Shown: positions 7,247-15,760, counted from the stretch's first letter. The stretch is 32,684 nt of DNA from Streptomyces sp. JJ38 (GCF_019303475.1 NZ_JABLSI010000053.1:1-32684); one strand, 5' to 3'. A program made the numbers and translations. Notes: generated from the letters alone by a model not told the origin.

Positions 7247-8098
7247 TCAGTAGCGGTAGTAGCCCTCTCCGGACTTGCGGCCCAGGTCGCCCGCGTCGAC
7301 CATGCGGCGCATCTGCTCGGGGGCGGCGAACTTCTCGTCCTGCGACTCCGTGTAGATGTTGTCGGCCGCGTTGAGCAGGATGTCGATGCCGGTGAGGTCG
7401 GCGGTGGCCAGCGGGCCCATGGCGTGCCCGAAGCCGAGCTTGCAGGCGATGTCGATGTCCTCGGCGGTGGCCACGCCGGACTCGCGGAGCTTGGCGGCCT
7501 CGACGACGAGGGCGGCGATCAGGCGGGTGGTGACGAACCCGGCCACGTCCCGGTTGACGACGATGCAGGTCTTGCCGATGCCCTCGGCGAACGCCCGGGC
7601 GGTGGCGAGGGTTTCGTCGCTGGTCTTCAGACCGCGCACCAGCTCGCACAGCTGCATCATCGGCACCGGGGAGAAGAAGTGCGTGCCGACGACGCGGTCC
7701 GGGCGCTTCGTGGCCGCGGCGATCTTGGTGATCGGGATGGCGGAGGTGTTCGAGGCCAGGATGGTCTCGTCCTTCGCCACCCCGTCCAGCGCGCGGAAGA
7801 TCTCCTGCTTGACCTCGAGCTTCTCGAACACGGCCTCGACGACGATGTCGGCGTCGGCGGCCGCGTCCAGGTCTGTCGTGGTGGTGATGCGGCCGAGCGC
7901 CGCCTGCGCGTCCTCGGCGGAGAGCTTGCCCTTGCTGACGAACTTCTCGTAGGAGGCCTCGATGCCGCCCTTACCGCGGGCCAGGGCCTCGTCGGTGACG
8001 TCGCGGAGAACCACGTCCCAGCCCGCCTGGGCGGAGACCTGCGCGATGCCGGAGCCCATGAGTCCGGCTCCGATGACGGCGAGCTTCTTGGCTTCCAA
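7247..8098 (-). CDS. 3-hydroxybutyryl-CoA dehydrogenase
   Basis: A 283-residue NAD(P)-dependent enzyme that interconverts 3-hydroxybutyryl-CoA and acetoacetyl-CoA, feeding butyryl-CoA or C4 units for polyketide and storage metabolism. The Rossmann motif VIGAGLMGSGIAQ is near the N-terminus. Catalytic-domain signatures are SNTSAIPITKIA, THFFSPVPMMQLCELVRG (catalytic His) and the C-terminal helix-rich part with GFGHAMGPLATADLTGID. The start is TTG at 8098, 8 nt after AGAGGGG; longer upstream reading would add non-homologous sequence, and this start gives the usual family length. It is divergent from the cobalamin adenosyltransferase, with 205 nt between starts. Confidence 0.93.
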   Translation of the reverse strand: MEAKKLAVIGAGLMGSGIAQVSAQAGWDVVLRDVTDEALARGKGGIEASYEKFVSKGKLSAEDAQAALGRITTTTDLDAAADADIVVEAVFEKLEVKQEIFRALDGVAKDETILASNTSAIPITKIAAATKRPDRVVGTHFFSPVPMMQLCELVRGLKTSDETLATARAFAEGIGKTCIVVNRDVAGFVTTRLIAALVVEAAKLRESGVATAEDIDIACKLGFGHAMGPLATADLTGIDILLNAADNIYTESQDEKFAAPEQMRRMVDAGDLGRKSGEGYYRY

Positions 8099-8303
8099 CG
8101 TGATGTCCCCTCTGGAAAAACAGTCACCAGTGCGTACTCTCAGGCGGACCATAGCGTCCGTGAGCGGAGCGTGGGCGGCGAAGAGATGCGCATCACGTCT
8201 CAACTGACGGACATCACATCCGATCGTTATCCCGCTGCGGCGCCCCGCCAGTTGGCGTTCGCGCAGCCGGGCCGGGAGCCCCCGCCGGGGCTACGCTCAC
8301 ACC

Positions 8304-8876
8304 ATGGTCAACCTGACACGTATCTACACCCGCACCGGCGATGACGGCACGACGGCCCTGGGCGACATGAGCCGCACGGCCAAGACGGACACCCGCATTT
8401 CGGCGTATGCCGACGCGAACGAGGCGAACGCGGCGCTCGGCGTGGCGATCGCCCTGGGCGACCTCCCGGAGGAGGTCGTGACCGTCCTCACCCGGGTGCA
8501 GAACGACCTCTTCGACGTGGGCGCCGACCTGTCCACGCCCGTGGTGGAGAACCCGAAGTTCCCCCCGCTGCGGGTGCTGCAGTCCTACATCGACCGGCTG
8601 GAAAGCGACTGCGACACCTTCCTCGCCGACCTGGAGAAGCTGCGCAGCTTCATCCTGCCCGGCGGCACCCCCGGCGCGGCCCTGCTGCACCAGGCGTGCA
8701 CGGTGGTCCGGCGCGCCGAGCGGTCCACGTGGGCGGCGCTGGCCGAGCACGGCGACACGATGAACCCGCTCACCGCCACCTACCTCAACCGCCTGTCGGA
8801 CCTGCTGTTCATCCTGGCCCGCACGGCGAACAAGGCCCAGGGCGACGTCCTCTGGGTGCCCGGCGAGAACCGCTGA
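8304..8876 (+). CDS. Cob(I)alamin adenosyltransferase, PduO type
   Basis: A 190-residue enzyme that transfers adenosyl from ATP to cob(I)alamin to make adenosylcobalamin. It has the N-terminal ATP-binding signature of the PduO family, TRTGDDGTTALGDMSRTAK, followed by DANEANAALGVAIAL. The central helix reads FILPGGTPGAALLHQACTVV and the C-terminal substrate region has RRAERSTW and YLNRLSDLLFILAR. Length is typical and nothing is missing. No B12 riboswitch-like structure is apparent in the upstream 205 nt. It converges with the hydroxymethylbilane synthase gene. Confidence 0.94.
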   Translation: MVNLTRIYTRTGDDGTTALGDMSRTAKTDTRISAYADANEANAALGVAIALGDLPEEVVTVLTRVQNDLFDVGADLSTPVVENPKFPPLRVLQSYIDRLESDCDTFLADLEKLRSFILPGGTPGAALLHQACTVVRRAERSTWAALAEHGDTMNPLTATYLNRLSDLLFILARTANKAQGDVLWVPGENR

Positions 8877-8878
8877 GA

Positions 8879-8898
8879 CCCGGGGCCGCTCCCCCGGG
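8879..8898. terminator. Possible bidirectional terminator hairpin
   Basis: CCCGGGG at 8879-8885 pairs with CCCCGGG at 8892-8898 around a 6-nt loop, just after the adenosyltransferase stop and in the 55-nt convergent gap. There is no T tract, as is common in Streptomyces. The stem is short, so this is tentative. Confidence 0.4.
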
Positions 8899-8931
8899 GC
8901 CGGGTGGCGCGCGGCGGCCTGTCCGGCGGCG

Positions 8932-9870
8932 TCAGTGCGCGATGCCGTCGATCAGGTCGCGGGCGCCCTGCCGCAGGAGCGCGACGGCGACGGAGGTGCC
9001 CAGCGTCGCCGGGTCGAGCCGCCCGGCCCACTCGTGCGCGTTGAGCACCGTCTTGCCGTCGGGGGTGAAGACGCACGCGCGCAGCGACAGATCATCGCGG
9101 CGGGCGCGGGCGTAGCCGGCGATCGGGCTGTTGCAGTGCCCCTGGAGCACGTGGAGGAACATCCGCTCGGCGGTGGCCTCCCGGTGGGTGTCCGGGTCCC
9201 CGAGCGGGCTGACGGCGTCGATCAGCTCGGTGTCGTCCTCCCGGCACTGGAGAGCGAGGATGCCGGCGCCGATGGGCGGGCACATGGTCTCGGTGGACAG
9301 GATGTCCGTGACGACGTCCATGCGGTCGATGCGCTCCAGGCCCGAGACGGCGAGCAGCAGGGCGTCGGCGTCCCCCGCGGCCAGCTTCTCCATCCGGCGC
9401 CCGGCGTTGCCCCGCATGGGCACGCACTCCAGGTGCGGGTGGGAGGCGGCGAGTTGGGCCCGGCGCCGCACCGAGGAGGTGCCGATCCGGGTGCCGGGCG
9501 GCAGCTCGTCGAGCGTGCGGCCGCCGGGGTGGATGAGGGCGTCGCGGACGTCGTCGCGCTTGAGGAACGCCGCGAACGTCGTCCCGGCGGGCAGCGGGCG
9601 GTCCGCGGGGACGTCCTTCACGCAGTGCACGGCGAGGTCCGCCTCACCGGCCAGCAGCGTGGCGTCGACCTCCTTGGTGAACGCGCCCTTCCCGCCGAGC
9701 CGCGCCAGGTCGCCCATCCACCGGTCGCCCGCGGTCGTGACGGGGACGACCTCGGTACGCACGCCCGGGTGACGGGCCGCCAGCTCGGCGCGTACCCGCT
9801 CCACCTGCGCCAGGGCCATCGGTGACGAACGCGAAACGATACGGATCAGCTCAGGTACGGCCATCCCCAC
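8932..9870 (-). CDS. hemC: Hydroxymethylbilane synthase (porphobilinogen deaminase)
   Basis: A 312-residue enzyme that joins four porphobilinogens into hydroxymethylbilane for haem, sirohaem and cobalamin synthesis. Key residues are kept: Arg14 in IVSRSSPMALAQ, Asp86 in VKDVP, the Arg pair 135-136 in GTSSVRRRAQL, the RGN motif near 153-155, and Cys246 in QGHCNSPIAGYA, the dipyrromethane attachment site. Several usually constant stretches diverge: PPIGAGILALQCRE stands where most enzymes have PAxxQGxLxIExR. No hemA, hemD or hemB is adjacent, so this may be a second HemC paralogue. The start is GTG 9870 or ATG 9864; neither has a clear Shine-Dalgarno site. Confidence 0.88.
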   Translation of the reverse strand: MGMAVPELIRIVSRSSPMALAQVERVRAELAARHPGVRTEVVPVTTAGDRWMGDLARLGGKGAFTKEVDATLLAGEADLAVHCVKDVPADRPLPAGTTFAAFLKRDDVRDALIHPGGRTLDELPPGTRIGTSSVRRRAQLAASHPHLECVPMRGNAGRRMEKLAAGDADALLLAVSGLERIDRMDVVTDILSTETMCPPIGAGILALQCREDDTELIDAVSPLGDPDTHREATAERMFLHVLQGHCNSPIAGYARARRDDLSLRACVFTPDGKTVLNAHEWAGRLDPATLGTSVAVALLRQGARDLIDGIAH

Positions 9871-10189
9871 ACGATAGCCCGTCAGTTCCCGCCTCCCACG
9901 GGCGCGGCCGACGGAGCCGGAACCGCGAGGTCTCCCACGCGAACCCGAACGGTTCCGGGAGCTTCACCGGTGCCCGGTTCCTCGGCCGGGCGCAGGTCGC
10001 CGGCGCGTGCGGGGACAGCACCACGAGGCTGCCGCGAGGTCTCGCCGGGCCTACCCACCGGTAACGATCGGGGTCGCACCTCTAGCCGCCCGGCGCGGCG
10101 GTGATCTGTAATGGCCCGGACCCGCACGGGGTCAGGCGCCGCTCTCCGGGCGGCGGCCGCTCGTCCTCGTCCCCGGAAGGTACGCCGCC
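9871..10189. other. Intergenic region without a supported gene
   Basis: This 319-nt stretch separates two divergent genes. Short frames exist, including one on the minus strand at 9882-10127, but it is Arg/Pro-rich and low-complexity with no recognisable motif. A perfect 12-bp direct repeat, CCGCGAGGTCTC, occurs at 9923-9934 and 10032-10043, 109 nt apart. Promoters for both neighbours are expected here, but I could not define one. Confidence 0.5.
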
Positions 10190-10870
10190 GTGAACCTCAG
10201 TCTGTCCCTGGCCGGACTCCGCCGCCCGCGGGGTGTGTGGACCGCCGTGGGCGCCCTCGCCCTCGTGGGGGTGCTCACCGGCACGACGCTGCTGCTCTCC
10301 GGTGACGACGACGGGGTCACGGACGACGGGCCGCACCTGCTGCTGCCTCCGGAGGCCGCGGGCCCCTTCTACCGGACGGGGGACGCTGTCCTGCCCGAGG
10401 GCTCGGAGGGGACGGTGGCGGCCTTCGGCGTCGAGGACGCCACGACGGTGAACGCCAACTACGCCACGGTCGACCCGCTGAAGCCGGACGTCCTGGAGGA
10501 CCCGGAGGCGCGGTTCGCGATCTTCGCCGGAGCCTGGGGGCGCGTGGAGGCCCCGGAGGCCGCCGTCGACGCCGCCTTCCGGCAGCTGGCCGAGGACGTG
10601 GCGGACTCCCCCGAGTCCCGGACGACGCTCCGGGGCGCCCCGGAGCGGGTCACCCCGGAGGGGGCGGAGAACGCGGTCCTCAAGTGCCGGCTCGCGGTCG
10701 GAACGAACGTGGTGACGGGCGAGCGGCAGGAGACGCAGTTCTGCATGTGGGCGGACCACAGCACCGCGGGCATGGTGGTCGTGTCCCGGGCGAACGGGCG
10801 GACGAGCACCGAGGAGGGCGCCCGGTTCGCCGCCGACCTGCGCCGTTCCGCCCGGCTGGCCGTGGACTGA
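10190..10870 (+). CDS. Membrane-anchored protein of unknown function
   Basis: A 226-residue protein I do not recognise. A basic N-terminus (LRRPRG) precedes one hydrophobic segment at about residues 16-36, with no lipobox, so it is probably an N-in anchored protein with the remainder outside. A short acidic stretch, GDDDGVTDDG, follows the membrane. Two Cys residues, in VLKCRLAV and TQFCMWAD, could form a disulfide in the exported part. GTG 10190 follows GGAAGG at 10175-10180 with 9-nt spacing. The next gene, an oxidoreductase, starts 53 nt downstream on the same strand, so they may be co-transcribed. Confidence 0.75.
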   Translation: MNLSLSLAGLRRPRGVWTAVGALALVGVLTGTTLLLSGDDDGVTDDGPHLLLPPEAAGPFYRTGDAVLPEGSEGTVAAFGVEDATTVNANYATVDPLKPDVLEDPEARFAIFAGAWGRVEAPEAAVDAAFRQLAEDVADSPESRTTLRGAPERVTPEGAENAVLKCRLAVGTNVVTGERQETQFCMWADHSTAGMVVVSRANGRTSTEEGARFAADLRRSARLAVD

Positions 10871-10923
10871 GCACCCGCGGGCCCTCCCGTAGGGTGGGGC
10901 CGGACCAGGCGGGAGGACACGCG

Positions 10924-11742
10924 GTGCGGGACGACATGGAACCAACGGCGGATCAGACCCCGGTGACGGGCGACGGTTTCCCCGGCAGCGGCCGACGGGT
11001 GCTGGTGACCGGCGCGGCGGGCGGCCTCGGCCGCGCTCTCGCCCGGGCGTTCGCGGCCAACGGGGACCGGGTGGCCCTGCACTACGCCAGCCGCCGCGCC
11101 GAGGCGGAGGAGACGGCGGCGGCCCTGCCGGGCGGCGGACACACCGTGCTGGGCGCGGATCTGACGGACGCCGCCCGGGCCGGTTCCCTGGTGGAGGCGG
11201 CGGCCGAGGCGCTCGGCGGGATCGACGTGCTGGTGAACAACGCCGCGGCGCGCACCGCCGCGCATCCGCCCGTCGGCACCCCGGCGGCCGACTGGGTCGC
11301 GGCCTGGGAGCGCCACGTGGCCGTCAACCTGCTCGCGCCGGCCCACCTGAGCCATGCCGCCGCGCAGCGCATGATCGCCCAGGGCGGGGGCGGACGGATC
11401 GTCAACGTCGGTTCGCGCGGGGCGTTCCGCGGCGAGCCCGACCATCCGGCCTACGGCGCGACGAAGGCCGGGCTGCACGCGCTGGGCCAGTCCCTGGCGG
11501 TGGCGCTCGGCCCGCACGGCATCGCGGTGGCCTCGGTGGCGCCCGGTTTCATCGACACGGACAGGGTGGCGCACCGGCTGAGCGGCGCCGAGGGGGAGGA
11601 ACTCCGTTCGCAGAGTCCGTTCGGCCGGGTCGCCGTCCCGGAGGACGTCGCCGCGGCCGTGCTGTGGCTGGCGTCCCCGCAGGCGCAGTGGAGCTCCGGC
11701 ACGATCCTGGACGTCAACGGCGCTTCCTACCTGCGCACCTGA
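10924..11742 (+). CDS. Short-chain dehydrogenase/reductase (SDR)
   Basis: A 272-residue classical SDR. Cofactor motif TGAAGGLGRAL is near residues 27-37, DVLVNNAA marks the central NNAG-type site, and the catalytic triad is Ser in NVGSRGAF plus YGATK (Tyr and Lys). The C-terminal pattern APGFIDTD and SSGTILDVNG is typical of 3-oxoacyl-ACP reductase-like enzymes. SHYAS-type NADP specificity is suggested by HYASRRAEAE after the second strand. The GTG start at 10924 lies 6 nt after GGGAGGA; ATG 10936 is too far from it. The substrate is unknown. Confidence 0.9.
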   Translation: MRDDMEPTADQTPVTGDGFPGSGRRVLVTGAAGGLGRALARAFAANGDRVALHYASRRAEAEETAAALPGGGHTVLGADLTDAARAGSLVEAAAEALGGIDVLVNNAAARTAAHPPVGTPAADWVAAWERHVAVNLLAPAHLSHAAAQRMIAQGGGGRIVNVGSRGAFRGEPDHPAYGATKAGLHALGQSLAVALGPHGIAVASVAPGFIDTDRVAHRLSGAEGEELRSQSPFGRVAVPEDVAAAVLWLASPQAQWSSGTILDVNGASYLRT

Positions 11743-11881
11743 GCCTCACGCCGCCAGCGAGCTCGGGCGCGAGCCCGCACGGCGGGCCCGGGCGGCGCGG
11801 CGGGTGTGCGCGCGCGCCGGAGCGTGGCACCGTGGCCGGAGCGCGGCACGGCGGTGGGCGCGTTCAGGAGGTGGTACGGAC

Positions 11882-12517
11882 ATGACGCAGACGAGTCGGC
11901 CGGTGTTCTCGCGGTTCTACGCGCGACTGGCCGGGCCGGGGCTGGAGCGCGCCGGGGCGGGCGAGCAGCGCGACCGCATACTGGCCGGGCTCCGGGGCGA
12001 GGTGATCGAGCTCGGGGCCGGGAACGGCCTCAACTTCCCCCACTATCCGGCGGACGTGACGCGCGTGGTGGCCGTGGAGCCGGAGCGGCACCTGCGGGAG
12101 ATGGCCGAGCGGGCGGCCGGGGTGGTTTCGGCCCCGGTCGAGGTCGTGGCCGGTTCGGCCGAGGCGCTGCCGTACCCGGACGGATCGTTCGACGCGGCGG
12201 TGGCCTCGCTGGTGCTGTGTTCCGTTCCGGAACCGTGGGCGGCGCTGCGCGAGTTGCGCCGCGTCCTGCGCCCGGGCGGGGAACTGCGCTTCTTCGAGCA
12301 TGTGCGGGCGGCGTCGGCCGTGGAACGGCGGGTTCAGGACGCCCTGGACTCGACGTTCTGGCCGCGGCTGATGGGCGGCTGCCACACCGGACGGGATACG
12401 GCCGGGGCGATCGAGGCGGCCGGCTTCACCGTCACCGAGTTGCATCGCTTCCGCTTCCCCGAGACGAGGGCCCTGTTCCCGACCGCCGACCACGTCCGGG
12501 GGACGGCGGTCGCCTGA
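11882..12517 (+). CDS. Class I SAM-dependent methyltransferase
   Basis: A 211-residue Rossmann-fold methyltransferase of the UbiE/Methyltransf_11 type. Motif I is EVIELGAGNGLNF, followed by the acidic end of strand 2 in VVAVEPERHL, motif II around GSAEALPYPDGSFDAAVASL and motif III in LRRVLRPGGELRFFEHVR. ATG 11882 follows AGGAGG at 11866-11871. It lies 139 nt after the SDR gene on the same strand. The acceptor is unknown. Confidence 0.88.
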   Translation: MTQTSRPVFSRFYARLAGPGLERAGAGEQRDRILAGLRGEVIELGAGNGLNFPHYPADVTRVVAVEPERHLREMAERAAGVVSAPVEVVAGSAEALPYPDGSFDAAVASLVLCSVPEPWAALRELRRVLRPGGELRFFEHVRAASAVERRVQDALDSTFWPRLMGGCHTGRDTAGAIEAAGFTVTELHRFRFPETRALFPTADHVRGTAVA

Positions 12518-12524
12518 ACGCGGC

Positions 12525-12558
12525 GTCCCCCGCCGCCGGGACTCCGGCGACGGGGGAC
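12525..12558. terminator. Bidirectional hairpin terminator
   Basis: GTCCCCCG at 12525-12532 and CGCCGG at 12534-12539 pair with CCGGCG at 12544-12549 and CGGGGGAC at 12551-12558, giving a 14-bp stem with one C/A mismatch and a 4-nt loop. It sits in the 60-nt gap between the convergent methyltransferase and antitoxin-like genes and could terminate both. Confidence 0.7.
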
Positions 12559-12577
12559 GGTGTTCCGGGGCTCCCGG

Positions 12578-12784
12578 TCAGGGCTCCGGCGGACGGTCCT
12601 CGCCACGTCCCCTCGGCTGCTCACCGCCGAGTTGCTCGTCGAGGCGCTCCTGAGCGGTGTCCACGTGCTTCTCGTACCTGCCGCCGGTGCGCTTGTCGAC
12701 GTGGTCGCCGGCCTTCTCCACGCCCTGGCGGGCCTGGTCCTCATGACCCCTGAGCATGCCCTTCAGCTTATCCATGATGGACAT
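12578..12784 (-). CDS. Small Rv0909/MT0933-like antitoxin family protein
   Basis: A 68-residue hydrophilic protein: MSIMDKLKGMLRGHEDQARQ, then KAGDHVDKRTGGRY and VDTAQERLDEQLG, ending in a Pro/Glu/Arg tail. The pattern matches the actinobacterial antitoxin-like family (Rv0909/MT0933), common in streptomycetes, which also resembles CsbD-like stress proteins. The ATG follows GGAAAGGA with good spacing. No toxin gene is adjacent, so an antitoxin role is only a family label here. Confidence 0.78.
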   Translation of the reverse strand: MSIMDKLKGMLRGHEDQARQGVEKAGDHVDKRTGGRYEKHVDTAQERLDEQLGGEQPRGRGEDRPPEP

Positions 12785-12958
12785 GGCTGTCCTTTCCGCC
12801 GATGTGCGGTGTCCTCGTCCAGGATCACCCCGAATGCCGCGTTCCTGCATCCGGAGACCCGGAACCCGCGGCGGGCGTCAGGGGCCTCCAAACGGGCGAG
12901 GGCGACCGGAGCGCGGCCGGGACACACCCCCGTGGCTTCCCGGCCGCGCTCCCCGCGG

Positions 12959-13582
12959 TCAGCGCCGCAGGCGCTCCCGCGCCGGCGCGCCGGAGTCCGG
13001 CCGCGCGCTCCCGGGCGGCTGCTTGGGCCAGATCGTGTAGCTCGCCGCGATGATCAGAGCGACGACCACGACCCAGGCCATCCGCGTCTGCCACATCCGC
13101 AGCGGGTCGACGTCGCCGCCGTCGCCGACGAACCAGATCGCGCACTGGAGCAGGGCGGCGGCGATGGCGGCGGCCCCGATGGCACGGGCGCTCATCTTCC
13201 ACTCGTGGAGGGCACGGGCCCGTCCGTAACGCGGCGGCCCGACCGGCGGCGGACCGCCCGCGAACCGGTGGGCGAACCGGGCGTCGGCCCAGCGGATCAG
13301 GTAGTGACCGTGGGTGACCGTGAACCCGATGTAGACGGCGGCCAGTCCGTGCTGCCACCCGGGCTCGCCGCCGTCGCGCAGGTCGAGGGAGCTCGCGACG
13401 AGGAGCACGAGCTCGAGCAGCGGCTCGAACAGGAGGACGGCGAGGCCGGCCCGGGGCATGCGGGCCAGGTAGCGCAGGGACAGGCCGAGGGCGAGGAGAA
13501 CCCAGAATCCGACCTCGGCGGCGATGATGAGGGCGACCAGCACGGCGAGCTCCTTGTCTCTCCCCTCCAGGGTCTCCGCCAC
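12959..13582 (-). CDS. Integral membrane protein of unknown function
   Basis: Up to 207 residues with about four to five hydrophobic segments (near 13-36, 46-63, 79-90, 132-152 and 165-184) and a hydrophilic Pro/Arg-rich C-terminus. A His-rich point, GFTVTHGHYLIRWADARFAHRF, lies mid-protein. The start is uncertain: the frame opens at GTG 13582 without a good ribosome-binding site, while GTG 13543 follows AAGGAG by 6 nt and would start at the first membrane segment. It is divergent from the histidine kinase gene, 113 nt away. I recognise no family beyond conserved streptomycete membrane proteins. Confidence 0.72.
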   Translation of the reverse strand: MAETLEGRDKELAVLVALIIAAEVGFWVLLALGLSLRYLARMPRAGLAVLLFEPLLELVLLVASSLDLRDGGEPGWQHGLAAVYIGFTVTHGHYLIRWADARFAHRFAGGPPPVGPPRYGRARALHEWKMSARAIGAAAIAAALLQCAIWFVGDGGDVDPLRMWQTRMAWVVVVALIIAASYTIWPKQPPGSARPDSGAPARERLRR

Positions 13583-13695
13583 GGGCGCCGGGGTCGTCGT
13601 CGTGGGTGACGATCCGCCACTGCATCCTTCGATGTACCTCCGGCATCCGCCGGGTGGCGGAGGTATCGGGGCCCGCCCCGTGCTGAGATGGGGTC

Positions 13696-14901
13696 ATGCC
13701 CCGCACCACCCCGCTCCGCCCGCACCGCTCGGACGTCATGATCGCCGTCTTCGGCCTGCTGGGCGGGCTGCTGCTCTGGGCGCTGGACCTGTTCACCATT
13801 CACCAGGGGCTGGGCGAGGCGTACGGGGACTGGGCGCTGCTGCCGCTGCTCGTCATGTGCCTGGCCGCGCTGGGACGGCGCAGCCACGGGCCGTGGGTGC
13901 TGGTCCTCGCCGTGCTGGCGCTCGTCGGCGACGGCCTCACCGGCGGCCTGCTCGCGACCCTGATCGTCTTCACCGACATCGTCTACGCCGCGGTGCTCTA
14001 CGGCAGCCCGCGCCGGGCGCGGCTGCTGCCGCCGTGGACGATGGCGATGAGCGTGGCGTTCACGCTGGCGATGCTGGCCGCGCTGCGGGAGCCGGAGGTG
14101 CTGCTCGTCGGGGCGCTGTTCGCCGGGGTCACCGCACTGCCCGCCTACACCGGGCTGCTGGTGCGCACGCATCGTGACGCGGCCACGGCCATGCGGCTGC
14201 GGGCCGAACAGACGGCGCGGCTGGCCGAGATGGACCGCCGCCAGGCTGTGGGCGCGGAACGGGCCCGGATGGCCCGGGAGTTGCACGACCTGGTGGCCAA
14301 CCACCTCTCGGCCATCGCCCTGCACGCGACGGCCGCGCAGTCACTCGACGACGCGTCGGCCACCGCGCGGGCGCTCGGCGTGATCCGGGAGAACAGCGTG
14401 CAGGGGCTCACGGAGATGCGCCGGCTGATCGGCATCCTGCGCGACGAGGCCGGGGACGGCGACGCCCCCGCCGCCCGCCCCACGCTGGACGGACTGCCCG
14501 CGCTGGTCGACCAGGCTCGCTCCGGGGGCGCGCCGGACGGGCTCCGGTTCACGCTGTGCGGAACGTACGCCGAGCCCGGGGCCGCCGAGACGGCCGACGG
14601 CCTGCCCGCGCCGGTCGAACTGGCCGCGTACCGCGTCGTCCAGGAGGCGCTGACCAACGCGTTGAAGCATGCCGCGCCCGGCGAGGTGACCGTCCGGGTG
14701 GACCGGGACGTGGACCTGACGGTGAGCGTCCAGTCGCCGCTGGGCCGCGGCGGTCCCCGGCTGCCGGGCTCCGGCGCCGGCCTCGTCGGCATGCGTGAGC
14801 GCGTCGAACTGCTCGGAGGGACGTTCTCCGCCGGGCCGGACGCGGACGGCTGGCGGGTGTGGGCCAGGCTGCCGCTGAGCGAAGGAGCCGATGCAGCGTG
14901 A
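13696..14901 (+). CDS. Sensor histidine kinase, NarL/DesK type
   Basis: A 401-residue membrane kinase. Residues 15-155 form about five or six membrane segments with short loops, so the signal is probably sensed within or near the membrane. The HisKA_3 dimerisation domain has the phosphoacceptor His197 in ARELHDLVANHLSAIALH. The catalytic domain has the N box VVQEALTNALKHA and the G box SGAGLVGMRERVELLGG. The stop overlaps the response regulator GTG start (GTGA), giving translational coupling. The signal and targets are unknown. Confidence 0.93.
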   Translation: MPRTTPLRPHRSDVMIAVFGLLGGLLLWALDLFTIHQGLGEAYGDWALLPLLVMCLAALGRRSHGPWVLVLAVLALVGDGLTGGLLATLIVFTDIVYAAVLYGSPRRARLLPPWTMAMSVAFTLAMLAALREPEVLLVGALFAGVTALPAYTGLLVRTHRDAATAMRLRAEQTARLAEMDRRQAVGAERARMARELHDLVANHLSAIALHATAAQSLDDASATARALGVIRENSVQGLTEMRRLIGILRDEAGDGDAPAARPTLDGLPALVDQARSGGAPDGLRFTLCGTYAEPGAAETADGLPAPVELAAYRVVQEALTNALKHAAPGEVTVRVDRDVDLTVSVQSPLGRGGPRLPGSGAGLVGMRERVELLGGTFSAGPDADGWRVWARLPLSEGADAA

Positions 14902-15548
14902 CGATCCGGGTCGTGGTCGCCGAGGACCAGGCAGCCGTGCGGTCCGGGCTGGTCCTCATCCTGGGGAGCGCCCCGGACGTCGAGGTCGTCGGGGAGGCCG
15001 GGGACGGCGAGGAGGCGGTGCGGCTGGCGCGTGAAGTGCGCCCCGACGTCGTGCTGATGGACGTGCAGATGCCGCGGCTGGACGGCGTCTCGGCCACCCG
15101 GCGGATCACGGCGGAGGGCCTGGCGGACGTGCTGGTGCTGACGACGTTCGACCTGGACGCCTACGTCTTCGGTGCGCTGCGCGCGGGGGCGGCGGGCTTC
15201 CTGCTGAAGGACACCGACGCGGCGGGGCTGGTGGACGCCGTCCGCACCGTGGCCCGGGGCGAGGGGATGATCGCGCCCGCCGTCACCCGTCGGCTGATCG
15301 CGGAGTTCGCGGAGCCGGCCCCCGAAGTCGCTGCGCCGCCAGCCGAGTTGGAGGCCCTGACGGTGCGGGAGCGCGAGGTGTTGGCGCTGCTGGGCGAGGG
15401 GCGGTCCAACGCGGAGATCGCCACCTCGCTGTCGATGGCCGAGGCCACGGTGAAGACCCACGTCAGCCGGGTCCTGCGCAAACTGGGCCTGCGCAGTCGC
15501 ACCCAGGCGGCGGTCCGCGCCCGGGAGTGGGGTGTGACCGCGGGCTGA
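14898..15548 (+). CDS. NarL/LuxR-family response regulator
   Basis: A 216-residue regulator. The receiver domain starts TIRVVVAEDQ, with the acceptor Asp55 in VVLMDVQMP, Thr in VLTTFD and Lys in GFLLKD. A Pro/Ala linker precedes the LuxR-type helix-turn-helix (about 150-210): LTVREREVLALLGEGRSNAEI, then SMAEATVKTHVSRVLRKLGL. GTG 14898 overlaps the kinase stop and follows GAAGGAG at 14881-14887. The chitinase gene lies just downstream on the same strand but has its own promoter. Confidence 0.94.
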   Translation: MTIRVVVAEDQAAVRSGLVLILGSAPDVEVVGEAGDGEEAVRLAREVRPDVVLMDVQMPRLDGVSATRRITAEGLADVLVLTTFDLDAYVFGALRAGAAGFLLKDTDAAGLVDAVRTVARGEGMIAPAVTRRLIAEFAEPAPEVAAPPAELEALTVREREVLALLGEGRSNAEIATSLSMAEATVKTHVSRVLRKLGLRSRTQAAVRAREWGVTAG

Positions 15549-15612
15549 CCGGATCGGGGGTGTTTCACCAACTCCACACGGCCACAAGGAACATCGCCGC
15601 GAGAGAGGCATA

Positions 15613-15654
15613 TGGTCCAGACCTATTGACCAGTGGTCCAGACCTCTCTACTCT
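15613..15654 (+). promoter_or_regulatory. Chitinase promoter with two 12-bp direct repeats (DasR-like sites)
   Basis: TGGTCCAGACCT occurs perfectly at 15613-15624 and 15634-15645, a 21-bp period that places both copies on one helix face. A -35-like TTGACC (15626-15631) and -10-like TACTCT (15649-15654) are 17 bp apart; one repeat lies just upstream of the -35 and the other inside the spacer. This 12-bp repeat is the one described in Streptomyces chitinase promoters, needed for chitin induction and glucose repression. The second copy, AGTGGTCCAGACCTCT, also resembles the DasR consensus AGTGGTCTAGACCACT. Confidence 0.88.
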
Positions 15655-15760
15655 CCGTGGACAACTGCGAGGAGCGCGCCGGGACACCGGAACGCTCCAC
15701 GGGCGGCGCAGCGACCCCCATCGGACCGGCCCCCACCGGCCCCAGCTCTATGGAGCGCTG

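Noticed and set aside
8099..8303. Possible cobalamin riboswitch ahead of the adenosyltransferase
   Set aside because: I could not find a B12-box-like conserved sequence, and the space also has to hold two divergent promoters.
9882..10127. An 81-codon minus-strand frame in the intergenic region
   Set aside because: Arg/Pro/Gly-rich low complexity with no motif and no clear ribosome-binding site; not distinguishable from a chance frame.
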